Assembly: GCF_039524395.1 (NCBI RefSeq)
Contig: NZ_BAAAGO010000006.1
From: Micropruina glycogenica
GTDB lineage: Bacteria; Actinomycetota; Actinomycetes; Propionibacteriales; Propionibacteriaceae
Length of the DNA: 64,000 bases
Direction: 5' to 3' (one strand)
Shown piece after piece: positions 38,825 through 47,122 of the stretch. Under the pieces are notes generated by a model that saw only the letters and a program-made list of their open reading frames with translations, was not told the origin of the DNA and ran no database searches. Position 1 is the first letter of the stretch, and the number at the start of each line of letters is the position of its first letter. The translations under genes and the position numbers were made by a program.

Positions 38825-40174
38825 TCACTCCTGCTCGGCCCAGAACCCGCCGGGTGCGAACAACTCCTCCACGAGTTCGTCGAGCAGGTTCAGCTCGAGC
38901 AGTAGGTCGAGCACCGTGTAGCGCTTGCGGATCATCTGGGCCCGTTGATACGTGGCCTTGAACTCGGGCCAGGTCAGCTCGATGTCGTAGGGGTGCGCGG
39001 GGGCGCCTGCGGCCCGCAGCATGCGCTGCAACTCGGCGGCCGGAATCAACTGCTCCTGCAGCTTGGGCAACAGGGTCGGCCACAACGACTTGAGCAGTTC
39101 GAGACGTTCGCGCAGTTGCTCGGGCGTCAGGTGCTTGGCCATCGTCTGCACCACGACCTCTTCGACCAGGTGCGGCTGGTGGGCGGCGCGCGAGCGGGCC
39201 TCCATCGCCGCGGCGTCGGGGTAGGCGGCCACTGCCGCGTCCACGTCGAGGTTGGCGATGTCGCGCTCGAAGAAGCGTTCGTACAGGGCCGCGACCGCCA
39301 CGCTGCCCACCGCCACCTTGAACCCGTGGCTGAGCCGGCGGGGTTTGATGTCGACCCCGTGGCCCTCCATCTCCCACAAATGGCTGAACTGGTGCTCGGC
39401 ACCCGATGCCGGCCTCGACGACTCGTGCGCCTGCATGGCCAGGCCCGACATCACCAGGCCCTCGGCCAGTTCACCGGTGGCGGGCACGTCGCCCGCGGCG
39501 AGCGCCTCCGGCTTGGCCAGGGACGCCCGCAGCGGCCCCTGCACCAACCCCCACACGTAGTCATCGATGGCTTCGGCGCCCAGCGCGTCGGCAATGATCC
39601 AGTCGGCGCCGGCGGGCACCTTGCCCAGCAGGTCGCCGTAGCCCGAGGCCGTCATCACCTGCGGAGCCGCGGCCATCACCGTCCAGTCGGCCACGCAGGC
39701 GGCGGGGGCCGGGCAGTTCAGGGTCTGCTTGTAGCCGTCGACGGCGATCGAGCTGCCGAAGGCGGTGTAGCCGTCCATGGACGCGGCCGTGCACACCACC
39801 AGGTAGGGGCGGTCGAGTTCGCCGGAGGCACGCTTGACGATGTCGTTCAGGGTGCCCGCGCCGACCGCTAAGGGCACCGCGTCGATGTCGCGCAGCACGT
39901 CGCGGAGCAGCTCGCAGTTCTCGTACTTGGCGTACAGCTCGGGGTCACCGGGAAAGACGTAGGGGTCGGCCACCTCGACGCCGCCCGCCTTGAGCGCTTC
40001 GATGACGGCGTTGCCGGCCACGGCCATGGTGCGCTCGTCGCCCACCACCACGGCCGGCCGTTGACCGAAGGTGGCGGTGAACACCTCGGCGACGCTGTCG
40101 ATCGCCTGTTCGCCGGCAAGTACCGCCTTGGTGTCGGTCGAGGTCTGCAGGGCCTTTTCGATCAGGTCGGACAT
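38825..40174 (-). CDS. AraM/EgsA-type sn-glycerol-1-phosphate dehydrogenase
   Basis: A 449-aa member of the iron-alcohol-dehydrogenase-like superfamily. In Bacillus subtilis AraM reduces dihydroxyacetone phosphate to sn-glycerol 1-phosphate. The NAD-binding motif GAGTLNDIVK, the metal Asp region ASMDGYTAFGSS, and two His ligands (GAEHQFSH and EGHG) are all present. The protein has a C-terminal extension beyond the usual 400 residues. ATG 40174 begins MSDLIEKAL; the frame extends upstream without support. It is last in the operon with the AraL-like gene, as araL-araM are paired in B. subtilis. Confidence 0.9.
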   Translation of the reverse strand: MSDLIEKALQTSTDTKAVLAGEQAIDSVAEVFTATFGQRPAVVVGDERTMAVAGNAVIEALKAGGVEVADPYVFPGDPELYAKYENCELLRDVLRDIDAVPLAVGAGTLNDIVKRASGELDRPYLVVCTAASMDGYTAFGSSIAVDGYKQTLNCPAPAACVADWTVMAAAPQVMTASGYGDLLGKVPAGADWIIADALGAEAIDDYVWGLVQGPLRASLAKPEALAAGDVPATGELAEGLVMSGLAMQAHESSRPASGAEHQFSHLWEMEGHGVDIKPRRLSHGFKVAVGSVAVAALYERFFERDIANLDVDAAVAAYPDAAAMEARSRAAHQPHLVEEVVVQTMAKHLTPEQLRERLELLKSLWPTLLPKLQEQLIPAAELQRMLRAAGAPAHPYDIELTWPEFKATYQRAQMIRKRYTVLDLLLELNLLDELVEELFAPGGFWAEQE

Positions 40175-40249
40175 GTGGGTTGCGCTCCGTTCTAGCGGGG
40201 TTTGGGAATGCCGAACACCGCCGTGGCACCGGGCCACGGCCGAAAGCAG

Positions 40250-41119
40250 TCAGCTGTCGGTCCGGTTGTCGTCGGTCCAGCCGAGTTCGTGCCAGACCGC
40301 GGCCGGAATCAACCGATCGACGCGATCCATCACGTAGCGGGGCCGGTGCTCATCGGTCAGCGCACGGACGTCGTCGGCCGTCGCCTCGCCGGTGAGCACC
40401 AGACCCGAGACCATGCCGGTGTCGAGCGCCATCTGAATGTCGGTCTGCAACCGGTCGCCCACCATCATCGAATGCTCGACGCGGGCGTCCAAGCCCTCCA
40501 TGGTGACCTGCAGCATGATCGGGTCGGGCTTGCCCAGCGACTTCACGCATTTGGTGCGCGTGCAGGCCTCGATGGCGGCGGTGATGGACGCGCAGTCGGG
40601 CTCGCCGCGGCCGCCCGGGAACGGGCAGAACCGGTCGGGGTTGGTTTCGATCAGAAAGGCGCGTTTGTAGAACCAGATCGCGTCGAAGGCGATCTGCAGC
40701 TTGCGGTACTCGAAGGTGCGGTCGTAGCTGGCGATCACGATGTCGATCTCTTCGGGATCGTCGCTGAGCGTGAACCCCGCCTTCACCAGAGCCCGCTTGA
40801 GCGGTTCTTCGCTGATCGGAAACAGCACCGCGTCGGGGTGGTGGGCCTTCAGCCATTTGGTGGTGGTGACGATGGTGTTGCTGATGTCTTCGACGGGCGT
40901 CGGCAGCCCCAGCTTGGTCAGCTTGCGGGCGTACATCTCGGGGTCTTTGGTGGGGTTGTTCGACAGATACCGAATGGGTATGTCGCGCCGGCGCAGCTCG
41001 TTGATCATGCGGGCTGCCCCGGGCAGCAGATGGTCGCCCAGATAGATGGTGCCGTCCATGTCGAAGACGTAGGCGTCGTAGAACTCGCTCGGCGCCTGCA
41101 GTACATCAGTGTTCGACAT
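40250..41119 (-). CDS. HAD-IIA phosphatase (NagD/AraL type)
   Basis: A 289-aa HAD phosphatase. The nucleophile motif DMDGT is near residue 20 (FDMDGTIYLG), motif II is LSNNPTK, the catalytic Lys is in GKPDPIML, and the acidic motif is VGDRLQTDI. The type IIA cap lies in the middle. B. subtilis AraL dephosphorylates several sugar phosphates; the substrate here is probably a small polyol or triose phosphate. Four-gene order: isomerase, membrane protein, this gene, AraM-like gene. Confidence 0.9.
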   Translation of the reverse strand: MSNTDVLQAPSEFYDAYVFDMDGTIYLGDHLLPGAARMINELRRRDIPIRYLSNNPTKDPEMYARKLTKLGLPTPVEDISNTIVTTTKWLKAHHPDAVLFPISEEPLKRALVKAGFTLSDDPEEIDIVIASYDRTFEYRKLQIAFDAIWFYKRAFLIETNPDRFCPFPGGRGEPDCASITAAIEACTRTKCVKSLGKPDPIMLQVTMEGLDARVEHSMMVGDRLQTDIQMALDTGMVSGLVLTGEATADDVRALTDEHRPRYVMDRVDRLIPAAVWHELGWTDDNRTDS

Positions 41120-41147
41120 GGACGGCCCCTCGTGGTCGATCAGTTCG

Positions 41148-42146
41148 TCAGTTGCCGGAAAGGGTCAGCACCAGCAGCGTCGACACCCAGATCGCGGCCG
41201 CCGGCGGGTCGACGTGGGTGGTGCCGCGCTGGTGGAACAACTGCGACTGGAACTCGCCCAGGAACGCCGAGATCATGCCGAACACACACCCGATCAGCAC
41301 CGCTCCGATGGCGACCATCCAGGTGGCTGAGGTCCAGGTGGCGTTCCACTCGAAGCCGGCCCCGGCCAGCACGGGCATGAACTTCACCGCGGCCAGGCCG
41401 CCGATGATCGTGATGTGGTGCTGCACCGGCATTTCGGCCCCCAGGATCAGGAAGCCGATGATGATGGCCGAGATGGCGAACGGCAGGGTCTGCGCCCAGG
41501 CCGAACCACCCTGCACGTAGTGCGCCAGCATGATCGACACGGCCGCGGCCATGCCGCCGGCGAAGAAGCCCAGCGGCAGGTACTGGCCCGGCTTTTCCTG
41601 GTAACGCAGCCAGAAGTAGGTGTCGTTCGGGGCGATCTTCTTCATGAACGAGGTGGCGTCCTTGTTGTAGTTCTGCGGCGACAGCAGCCCGTTGCCCCAG
41701 ATCAGGCGCGCGAGCACGTTCGAGGTGAACACGGTGAGGGCGACGGTGTCGATGTGGCTGCCGAACCACGGAATGAAGCTCAGCCCGATGTTGAACAGGT
41801 AGCCGAACGCGCCGAAAGCGGCACCGACCAGCAGCACGTCGAGACGGCCGAGACGGGCCAGCGGCGACGAGGCGTCTCGGCCTGATTCGATCAATCCCTT
41901 GTGCATGGCGTACGCCGCGCCGGCAACGCCTGCGGCAAAGGTGATGTGCGGGCCCATCACGGGGCCGAAGGCCACGTAGTTGAAGCCGATGTCGCTGCCA
42001 CCGACCGCGAAGATGCCCCACGAGAACAGAATCATGAAGCCGGTCAGGGTGAACGCGAAGTTGCCACCGATGGCTGCACCGAAGTACCCGCCGAAGATGG
42101 CCGCGATCAGCCCGAGCAGGAAGATAGCGATGTCACTGGTGAACAT
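41148..42146 (-). CDS. polytopic membrane protein, possible transporter of the polyol-phosphate operon
   Basis: A 332-aa protein with about nine predicted helices, rich in Gly (GLIAAIFGGYFGAAIGGNFAF at the N-terminus). I do not recognise the family. Polar stretches such as KIAPNDTYFWLRYQEKPGQY separate the halves. Its position between the isomerase and phosphatase genes, with short spacers on both sides (45 and 28 bp), suggests uptake or efflux of the pathway substrate. That is inference from context only. Confidence 0.75.
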   Translation of the reverse strand: MFTSDIAIFLLGLIAAIFGGYFGAAIGGNFAFTLTGFMILFSWGIFAVGGSDIGFNYVAFGPVMGPHITFAAGVAGAAYAMHKGLIESGRDASSPLARLGRLDVLLVGAAFGAFGYLFNIGLSFIPWFGSHIDTVALTVFTSNVLARLIWGNGLLSPQNYNKDATSFMKKIAPNDTYFWLRYQEKPGQYLPLGFFAGGMAAAVSIMLAHYVQGGSAWAQTLPFAISAIIIGFLILGAEMPVQHHITIIGGLAAVKFMPVLAGAGFEWNATWTSATWMVAIGAVLIGCVFGMISAFLGEFQSQLFHQRGTTHVDPPAAAIWVSTLLVLTLSGN

Positions 42147-42191
42147 GTGCCGTCCTTGTCAGATTGATTGAGGGAAGGTGAGTCCAGCTGC

Positions 42192-42683
42192 TCAGTCGCA
42201 GCTGGTTCGCGCGGCCTCCGCACTGTTGTCGCCGGTGTCGTACGACTCGAGAGCGGCCACCTTGGGCGCCGAGGACGAGTTCGGGTCGAAGGTGTACCCG
42301 AGCCACTCCTTGGCCAGTCGCCTGGCCAGTTCGAGCCCGATGACCCGCTGACCGAAGGTGAGCACCTGGGCGTTGTTCGACAACACGAGTCGCTCGACGG
42401 AAAAGCTGTCGTGTGCCGTACTGGCCCTGATGCCGGGAACCTTGTTGGCTGCGATCGCAACGCCCATGCCGGTGCCGCAGACGAACAGGCCACGGTCGGC
42501 CTTGCCTTCTGCGATCAGCCGAGCGCCGGCCACCGCCACGTGGGGGTAGTCGACGTCTTCGCCGGATCCGATGCCAACGTCGATGACTTCATCGACCCTG
42601 TCGTCGGCCTCGAGGTCTTTCTTCAGTTGCTCTTTGTAGTCGTATCCGGCGATGTCCGCCGCGACCACCACTCGCAGGCCCAT
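42192..42683 (-). CDS. RpiB/LacAB-family sugar-phosphate isomerase
   Basis: A 163-aa isomerase. The catalytic Cys lies in FVCGTGMGVAIAANK near residue 68, and the family segment ASTAHDSFSVERLVLSNNAQVL is clear. The N-terminal motif is DIAGYDYK instead of the usual DHAG, so the phosphate- or substrate-binding His is missing. RpiB relatives include D- and L-erythrulose-phosphate isomerases; a tetrose or pentose phosphate substrate is plausible. ATG 42683 has AAAGGAG upstream. It is first in the four-gene operon. Confidence 0.88.
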   Translation of the reverse strand: MGLRVVVAADIAGYDYKEQLKKDLEADDRVDEVIDVGIGSGEDVDYPHVAVAGARLIAEGKADRGLFVCGTGMGVAIAANKVPGIRASTAHDSFSVERLVLSNNAQVLTFGQRVIGLELARRLAKEWLGYTFDPNSSSAPKVAALESYDTGDNSAEAARTSCD

Positions 42684-42755
42684 TCGTACTCCTTTGCACG
42701 AGGTGACGGACCCGCCGACAGGGGTCCGCTGGCCTGAACCTACCAGCGAGCAAGG

Positions 42756-42765
42756 TGTTTGTAAC
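42756..42765. promoter_or_regulatory. possible DeoR operator half-site upstream of the isomerase gene
   Basis: TGTTTGTAAC lies 73 bp upstream of the isomerase start. Its complement GTTACAAACA closely matches GTTAACAAACA upstream of the DeoR-type gene (43646-43656). TTCCAG/CTGGAA and CGGACCC/GGGTCCG hairpins flank it. Confidence 0.35.
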
Positions 42766-42823
42766 AGACTTTGTGATGCTTTCCAGCGGTCTGGAACTTA
42801 TCGGGCCGTTCAGTCGCCCACGG

Positions 42824-43627
42824 TCACTCGTTGACGGCGCCGGCCTGGGTGACGTTTACGCCCCGCTCGCGCAGGTCGGCGATCAGGTCGGACGGCGTCA
42901 GCGCGTCCACGATCACCTGGTCGAAGTCGGTCATCGAGGCGAAGGTGTGCAGCGCCCGACGGTTCAGCTTGGTGTGGTCGAGCAGCAGAATCGACTCGGC
43001 CGACGACGCCATCATGGCCCGCTTGACCTGCACGCAGTCTTCGTAGGGGTGGAAGCACTGCAGGTCGCTGATGCCAGAGGCCGACATGAGGCAGTAGTCG
43101 GCCCGAATGCCGGCGATCACGTCGGTGGTGTTCTGGCCCAGCATCGCCTCGGCCCAGGCCTGGTACTCACCGCCGGTGACGAAGAGTCGCACACCCGAGC
43201 GGCGCTCGAGTTCACGCGCCACCAACATCGAGTTGGTCACCACGGTGATCGGCACCACGTCGAGCTGGCGCAGCACCCACAGGGCGGTGGTCGAGTCGTC
43301 CACCATGATCGAACTGCCCGGGCGAATGCGGTCGGCGACCACTCGGGCGACCTGTTGCTTGAGTTCGGCGTTCTGATTGACCCGGATGCTGGCAGCGATC
43401 TCGTTGAGCCCGGTGGCCACCGCGGTGACCTGACCGCGATGGCGCACCAGCACGCCGGCATCTTCGAGGGCCTCGATGTCGCGATAGACCGTCATCGCCG
43501 ACACCCCGGTGAGTTCGACGAGTTCGTCGACCGAGGCCGAGCCGTTCTTGACCACCCGTTCGGCGATCGTCATTCGCCGCTCGCGCAGCGCCCCCGCCGA
43601 CCCTCGTCCACGTCCTTTCACAGCCAT
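42824..43627 (-). CDS. DeoR-family transcriptional regulator
   Basis: A 267-aa regulator. The DeoR helix-turn-helix lies at residues about 18-65 (RMTIAERVVKNGSASVDELVELTGVSAMTVYRDI), with the fingerprint region, followed by the sugar-phosphate-sensing DeoRC domain (SIMVDDSTTALWVLRQL, ILLLDHTKLNRRAL). It is upstream of the isomerase operon and divergent from the GpsA-like gene, so it likely controls both in response to a phosphorylated sugar. Confidence 0.92.
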   Translation of the reverse strand: MAVKGRGRGSAGALRERRMTIAERVVKNGSASVDELVELTGVSAMTVYRDIEALEDAGVLVRHRGQVTAVATGLNEIAASIRVNQNAELKQQVARVVADRIRPGSSIMVDDSTTALWVLRQLDVVPITVVTNSMLVARELERRSGVRLFVTGGEYQAWAEAMLGQNTTDVIAGIRADYCLMSASGISDLQCFHPYEDCVQVKRAMMASSAESILLLDHTKLNRRALHTFASMTDFDQVIVDALTPSDLIADLRERGVNVTQAGAVNE

Positions 43628-43987
43628 GACTGACCTTTACTCTCAGTTAACAAACATCTCCGCGCATCTGTGAGAAAATGTACGCACTTTGCCACATCGG
43701 GCGGGGTGATTTCGCCGGTTGGTCACTTTTCGCAGCTAGTCAGCGACTGGTGCTGCAGCCCTCGCAGCCGGTAACGACCAGCGTCCGAACGGGACTGTTT
43801 CACTCACGATGTGTTGTATTCCACACGCTTGGCCCGATGTTTGTGTGGCTAAGCGCCCGTGCGGAGCACTAGGTTGGGCGAGTACCAGATTCGGCACCGG
43901 CGCCGCTTCGGTGCGGCTTGCCGATCGTTCAGCCGCTCGGCACCCCGCCGACGGCCAGGCCCGGCGAATCGCCGGAAAGGATGCATC
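43628..43987. promoter_or_regulatory. divergent regulatory region between deoR-type and gpsA-like genes
   Basis: This 360-bp region is clearly more AT-rich than its surroundings. It contains GTTAACAAACA at 43646-43656 (candidate operator), and the ribosome site AAAGGA before 43988. No small gene is convincing. Confidence 0.5.
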
Positions 43988-45055
43988 ATGGCAACTCTCG
44001 TCGTGCTGGGCTCGGGCATCATGGCCACCGCGCTGGCCACCCCCTTCACCGACAACGGCAACGAGGTGCGGCTGGTCGGCACCCATCTCGATCGCGAGAT
44101 CATCGATTCGATCAAGAACACCGGTGTGCACCCCAACCTCAACCTCGAGGTGCCCCCGAACGTGACCGCCTACCAGTTGGAAGAGGCCGCCGAGGCGTTC
44201 GACGGGGTCGACCTGGTGATGAGCGGCGTCAACTCGTTCGGCGTCGACTGGGCGGGCGAGCAGTTGGCCGGCCTGCTGCGCCCCGGCATGCACGTGATCG
44301 CCCTGGCCAAGGGCATGCAGGCCGACGACGACGGCAATCTGACGATTCTGCCCCGAGCCCTGATGGCGCACCTGCCCGACGACCTGCGTGACCAGGTGTC
44401 GATCTCGGCGATCGCGGGGCCGTCCATCGCGGGCGAGGTGGCGATGCGGCGCCACACGTGCGTGGTGTTCACGGGCGAGAACCCCGAGGTGCTCGACCTG
44501 TGGCGCGACCTGTTCGCCACCGACTTCTACCACGTGTGGACGAGCTCCGACTTCGTCGGCGTCGAGGTCTGTGCCGCCACCAAGAACTGCTACGCGTTCG
44601 GGGCCGGCTTCATGCACGGTCAGTTGGACGCCCTCGACGAAGACGACCCGCAGTACGTGAACTTCAACTACGGCGCGGCGTTGTTCGGGCAGGCCTCGGT
44701 CGAGATGACCCAGTTCATGGATCTGCTGGGCGGGCAACCGTCCACGGTGCTGGGGTTGCCGGGCATCGGCGATTGCTTCGTCACCTCGATGGGCGGTCGC
44801 AACGTCAAGGTCGGACGGCTGGTCGGCGCAGGCCTCACCTTCACCGAGGCCCGCGACCGCATGCCGGGGGTCACCCTCGAGGGTGCAGCGGCCATCAAGG
44901 TGATCGGCGACGCCTTCGAACGGCTCACCGAGCGCGGAGTACTGCAGCCCGACCAGTTCCCGCTGCTGCGGCACCTGCACGAGGTGGTGGCGAAAGACCG
45001 GGCCGTCAACGTGCCGTGGAAGACGTTCTTCGGGGCCAACGGCTCAGGGGTCTGA
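43988..45055 (+). CDS. GpsA-like NAD(P)-dependent glycerol-3-phosphate dehydrogenase
   Basis: A 355-aa dehydrogenase with Rossmann motif GSGIMATALA near the N-terminus instead of the usual GxGxxG, the AIAGPSIAGEV segment, the catalytic Lys in CAATKNCYAFGAG, and GLPGIGDCFVTSMGGRNVKVG. It should reduce dihydroxyacetone phosphate (or a related ketose phosphate) reversibly. The altered nucleotide loop and its position beside an AraM/RpiB-like operon suggest a polyol-phosphate substrate rather than the biosynthetic enzyme, but this is not certain. ATG 43988 follows AAAGGA by six bases. Confidence 0.88.
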   Translation: MATLVVLGSGIMATALATPFTDNGNEVRLVGTHLDREIIDSIKNTGVHPNLNLEVPPNVTAYQLEEAAEAFDGVDLVMSGVNSFGVDWAGEQLAGLLRPGMHVIALAKGMQADDDGNLTILPRALMAHLPDDLRDQVSISAIAGPSIAGEVAMRRHTCVVFTGENPEVLDLWRDLFATDFYHVWTSSDFVGVEVCAATKNCYAFGAGFMHGQLDALDEDDPQYVNFNYGAALFGQASVEMTQFMDLLGGQPSTVLGLPGIGDCFVTSMGGRNVKVGRLVGAGLTFTEARDRMPGVTLEGAAAIKVIGDAFERLTERGVLQPDQFPLLRHLHEVVAKDRAVNVPWKTFFGANGSGV

Positions 45056-45140
45056 GGGCTCGGCGTTCGTCATCCTGGCGAACGCCGGGTTCTCTCGGCG
45101 GCTGTCGCTTGGGTCGAGACTCTTTGTCGACTGTGCTGCC

Positions 45141-45320
45141 GCGGAGCGAGCGGCACCCCGTCCCGCCCCAGCGGAGCTCGTCGGCCGATTGCCCTGAACC
45201 CTCGTTGGGTGCCCAGGGCCGACGCGCCCCCCTCTATACGCAGCACGCCGAAGGCGGGCAAGTTGAGGAGCGCAGCGTCGATACGCCCACCTATCCCGGA
45301 CGGGGTGCCGCTCACTCCGC
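45141..45320. mobile_element. 180-bp MITE-like element with 23-bp terminal inverted repeats
   Basis: Arms 45141-45163 (GCGGAGCGAGCGGCACCCC type) and 45298-45320 match with one mismatch. The interior has no convincing gene. It is the first of four repeat types packed into the 831-bp gap 45056-45886. Confidence 0.65.
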
Positions 45321-45355
45321 TTCACCCGTGCGCGTGCACCTGGCTCGTGTGAGTG

Positions 45356-45432
45356 TGCGAGATTACGTCCGATTTGAAGGGCCTATCGCCTCGTTGAGCG
45401 CGAAGAAGGGTCAGATCGGACGTTATCTGACG
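45356..45432. repeat. 77-bp palindromic element, degraded copy of the oriC element
   Basis: The left arm TGCGAGATTACGTCCGAT and right arm ATCGGACGTTATCTG keep the central part of the pairing. Total length equals the 20464-20540 copy. Confidence 0.7.
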
Positions 45433-45457
45433 AGCCGGTGCCCGTCGGCGAGGACGA

Positions 45458-45615
45458 GGTCTCGACAGGCTCGACCAGCGGTTTGGGTCTCGACCGGCTC
45501 GACCAATGATGGGTCTCGACAGGGCTCGATGAGCGGTTTGGGTCTCGACGGACTCCACCAGCGGTTGGGTCTCGACAAGCTTGGCCAGCGGCGGGCGGGT
45601 CTTGCCAGGCTGAAC
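45458..45615. repeat. degenerate tandem array of ~28-bp TCGAGAC-type repeats
   Basis: About six units of GGTCTCGACAGGCTCGACCA type follow head to tail, 26-29 bp each, with increasing divergence to the right. The same motif occurs singly near 1794, 9871, 14444, 17826, 20323 and 24843. Confidence 0.8.
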
Positions 45616-45641
45616 CGGCCCTGGGCTGGGACGTAGGGCGA

Positions 45642-45774
45642 AGCGGAGCGGGGTTGCTCCTGTCCAGGTTTGGTGGGCGTTGGCGGGATCGTCGGCCCCA
45701 CTGGGAACGCAGCTTTGGGCAGCGAATGCCGACGATCTTCGGCATGGGCGAGACAGGAGCGACCCCGCGCAGCG
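45642..45774. mobile_element. 133-bp MITE-like repeat, copy 2
   Basis: It matches the copy at 29724-29856 at all but two positions by eye, with the same 23-bp inverted ends. The match extends through a REP palindrome to about 45843. Confidence 0.82.
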
Positions 45775-45886
45775 GACACTGGCTCAGCCGAGGGACTCGA
45801 CACCCGATCGGCCGAAGAGATCCCGGCGTTCGCAGGTATGACGAATTGTCTCGCCGCGTTTCTCAGCTTCGCCCGCCGAGCGACGT

Positions 45887-47122
45887 TCACCTCAGCCCGT
45901 ACGCCTGGTGGACCAGGAAGATCGGGTGCTCGACCTGGGCGCCGGAACCCTTGCGGATCTGCCAGCGGCAGGTTTCGGTGTCGCACATCGCGTACTCGGG
46001 GTTGACCTCTTTCACCTTGTCGAACAGCGGTTTGCCGACGGCTTGGGCGATCTCGTACTTCTCTTTCTTCAGCCCGTACGTGCCCGCGATGCCGCAGCAG
46101 GTGGCGCCCGACTCGACCGCCTCGACGCCCGGAATCAGCTTCAGGATCTCCATGGCCGGCTGGCCCATGCCCTGGCTCTTCAACTGGCAGGGTGCGTGGT
46201 ACACCGCGGTGAGTTCGATCGGCTTGAAGTCGGTGGGCAGTTCGCCGGCCTCGTAGAGCTCGAGCAGAAACTCCATGATGTCGCGAATGCGGGTGCCCAC
46301 GTCTTTGAGCCGTGAGTCGTCGACGCCCATGATCTCGTGCGCCTCGTGCTTGAGCATGCCGGTGCACGATCCCGAAGACGAAATGATCGTCAGGTCGCGT
46401 CCGGCCGAGCGCAGGTCGTCGCACAGCTTGAGCACCTTGTCGGTGGCGCCGTCGAACAGCCCGTTCGACTGCTGAGCCAGGCCGCAGCAGCCCTGCTTGG
46501 GCACCAGCACCTCATAGCCCAGGTGTTCGAGCACCTCGATCGACTTCTTCGACGTCTCGACCTCGAAGTAGCCGCCCGCGCACCCGTGAAAGAACACCAG
46601 AGTGCCGCGGGTCGCCTTGGTGGCAGGGTTCTGCCGCTTCTTCAGCCAGCCGGTGATGGTCTGGGTGTTGGCCTTCGGCATGGGTGCGTCGCGGTGAATG
46701 CCCATCACCTTTTCGATCACCGTGCGCAGCGGCTTGAGTGACAACGCCGCGTTGGCCACGGGCGCGACCGGTGTCATCGCCATGCCCATCAGCGTGGTCT
46801 GCGAAATCAACTGGTCGCGCAGCGGCATGTGGTCGGCCTTCATCACCGCGCGGGCCTGGCCGTTGATTTCGGCGATCTTCACCCCCTGCGGGCAGGCCAG
46901 CGTGCAGGCCCCGCACGAACTGCAGTAGTCGAGCGAGTGGTCGACCGACTCACCGTGGCGAAACCGCTCGGCCTGCGGCCCGACGAACTTGGGCCCGGTG
47001 AACTTCGGCGTCACCGCCGACACGGGGCAGTGCGTTTCGCAGATCGTGCACTTCACGCAATGGTCGAGGGACGCCCGCGCGACTTCAGTCTGGGCGAACT
47101 CGAGGCCGTGCGAGGCGTTCAT
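45887..47122 (-). CDS. glpC: anaerobic glycerol-3-phosphate dehydrogenase subunit C
   Basis: A 411-aa membrane-associated iron-sulfur subunit that passes electrons from GlpAB to quinone. Two ferredoxin-like motifs are near the N-terminus (CVKCTICETHCPV and CSSCGACTLACP). Two CCG domains follow (CCGLAQQS and CCGIAGTYG) as in heterodisulfide-reductase-type proteins. ATG 47122 has AAGGAG seven bases upstream and overlaps the glpB stop. Confidence 0.96.
   Translation of the reverse strand: MNASHGLEFAQTEVARASLDHCVKCTICETHCPVSAVTPKFTGPKFVGPQAERFRHGESVDHSLDYCSSCGACTLACPQGVKIAEINGQARAVMKADHMPLRDQLISQTTLMGMAMTPVAPVANAALSLKPLRTVIEKVMGIHRDAPMPKANTQTITGWLKKRQNPATKATRGTLVFFHGCAGGYFEVETSKKSIEVLEHLGYEVLVPKQGCCGLAQQSNGLFDGATDKVLKLCDDLRSAGRDLTIISSSGSCTGMLKHEAHEIMGVDDSRLKDVGTRIRDIMEFLLELYEAGELPTDFKPIELTAVYHAPCQLKSQGMGQPAMEILKLIPGVEAVESGATCCGIAGTYGLKKEKYEIAQAVGKPLFDKVKEVNPEYAMCDTETCRWQIRKGSGAQVEHPIFLVHQAYGLR

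Noticed and set aside
45458..45615. CRISPR-like array
   Set aside because: Units are degenerate and directly adjoining, with no unique spacers and no cas genes; it is a tandem REP-type repeat.
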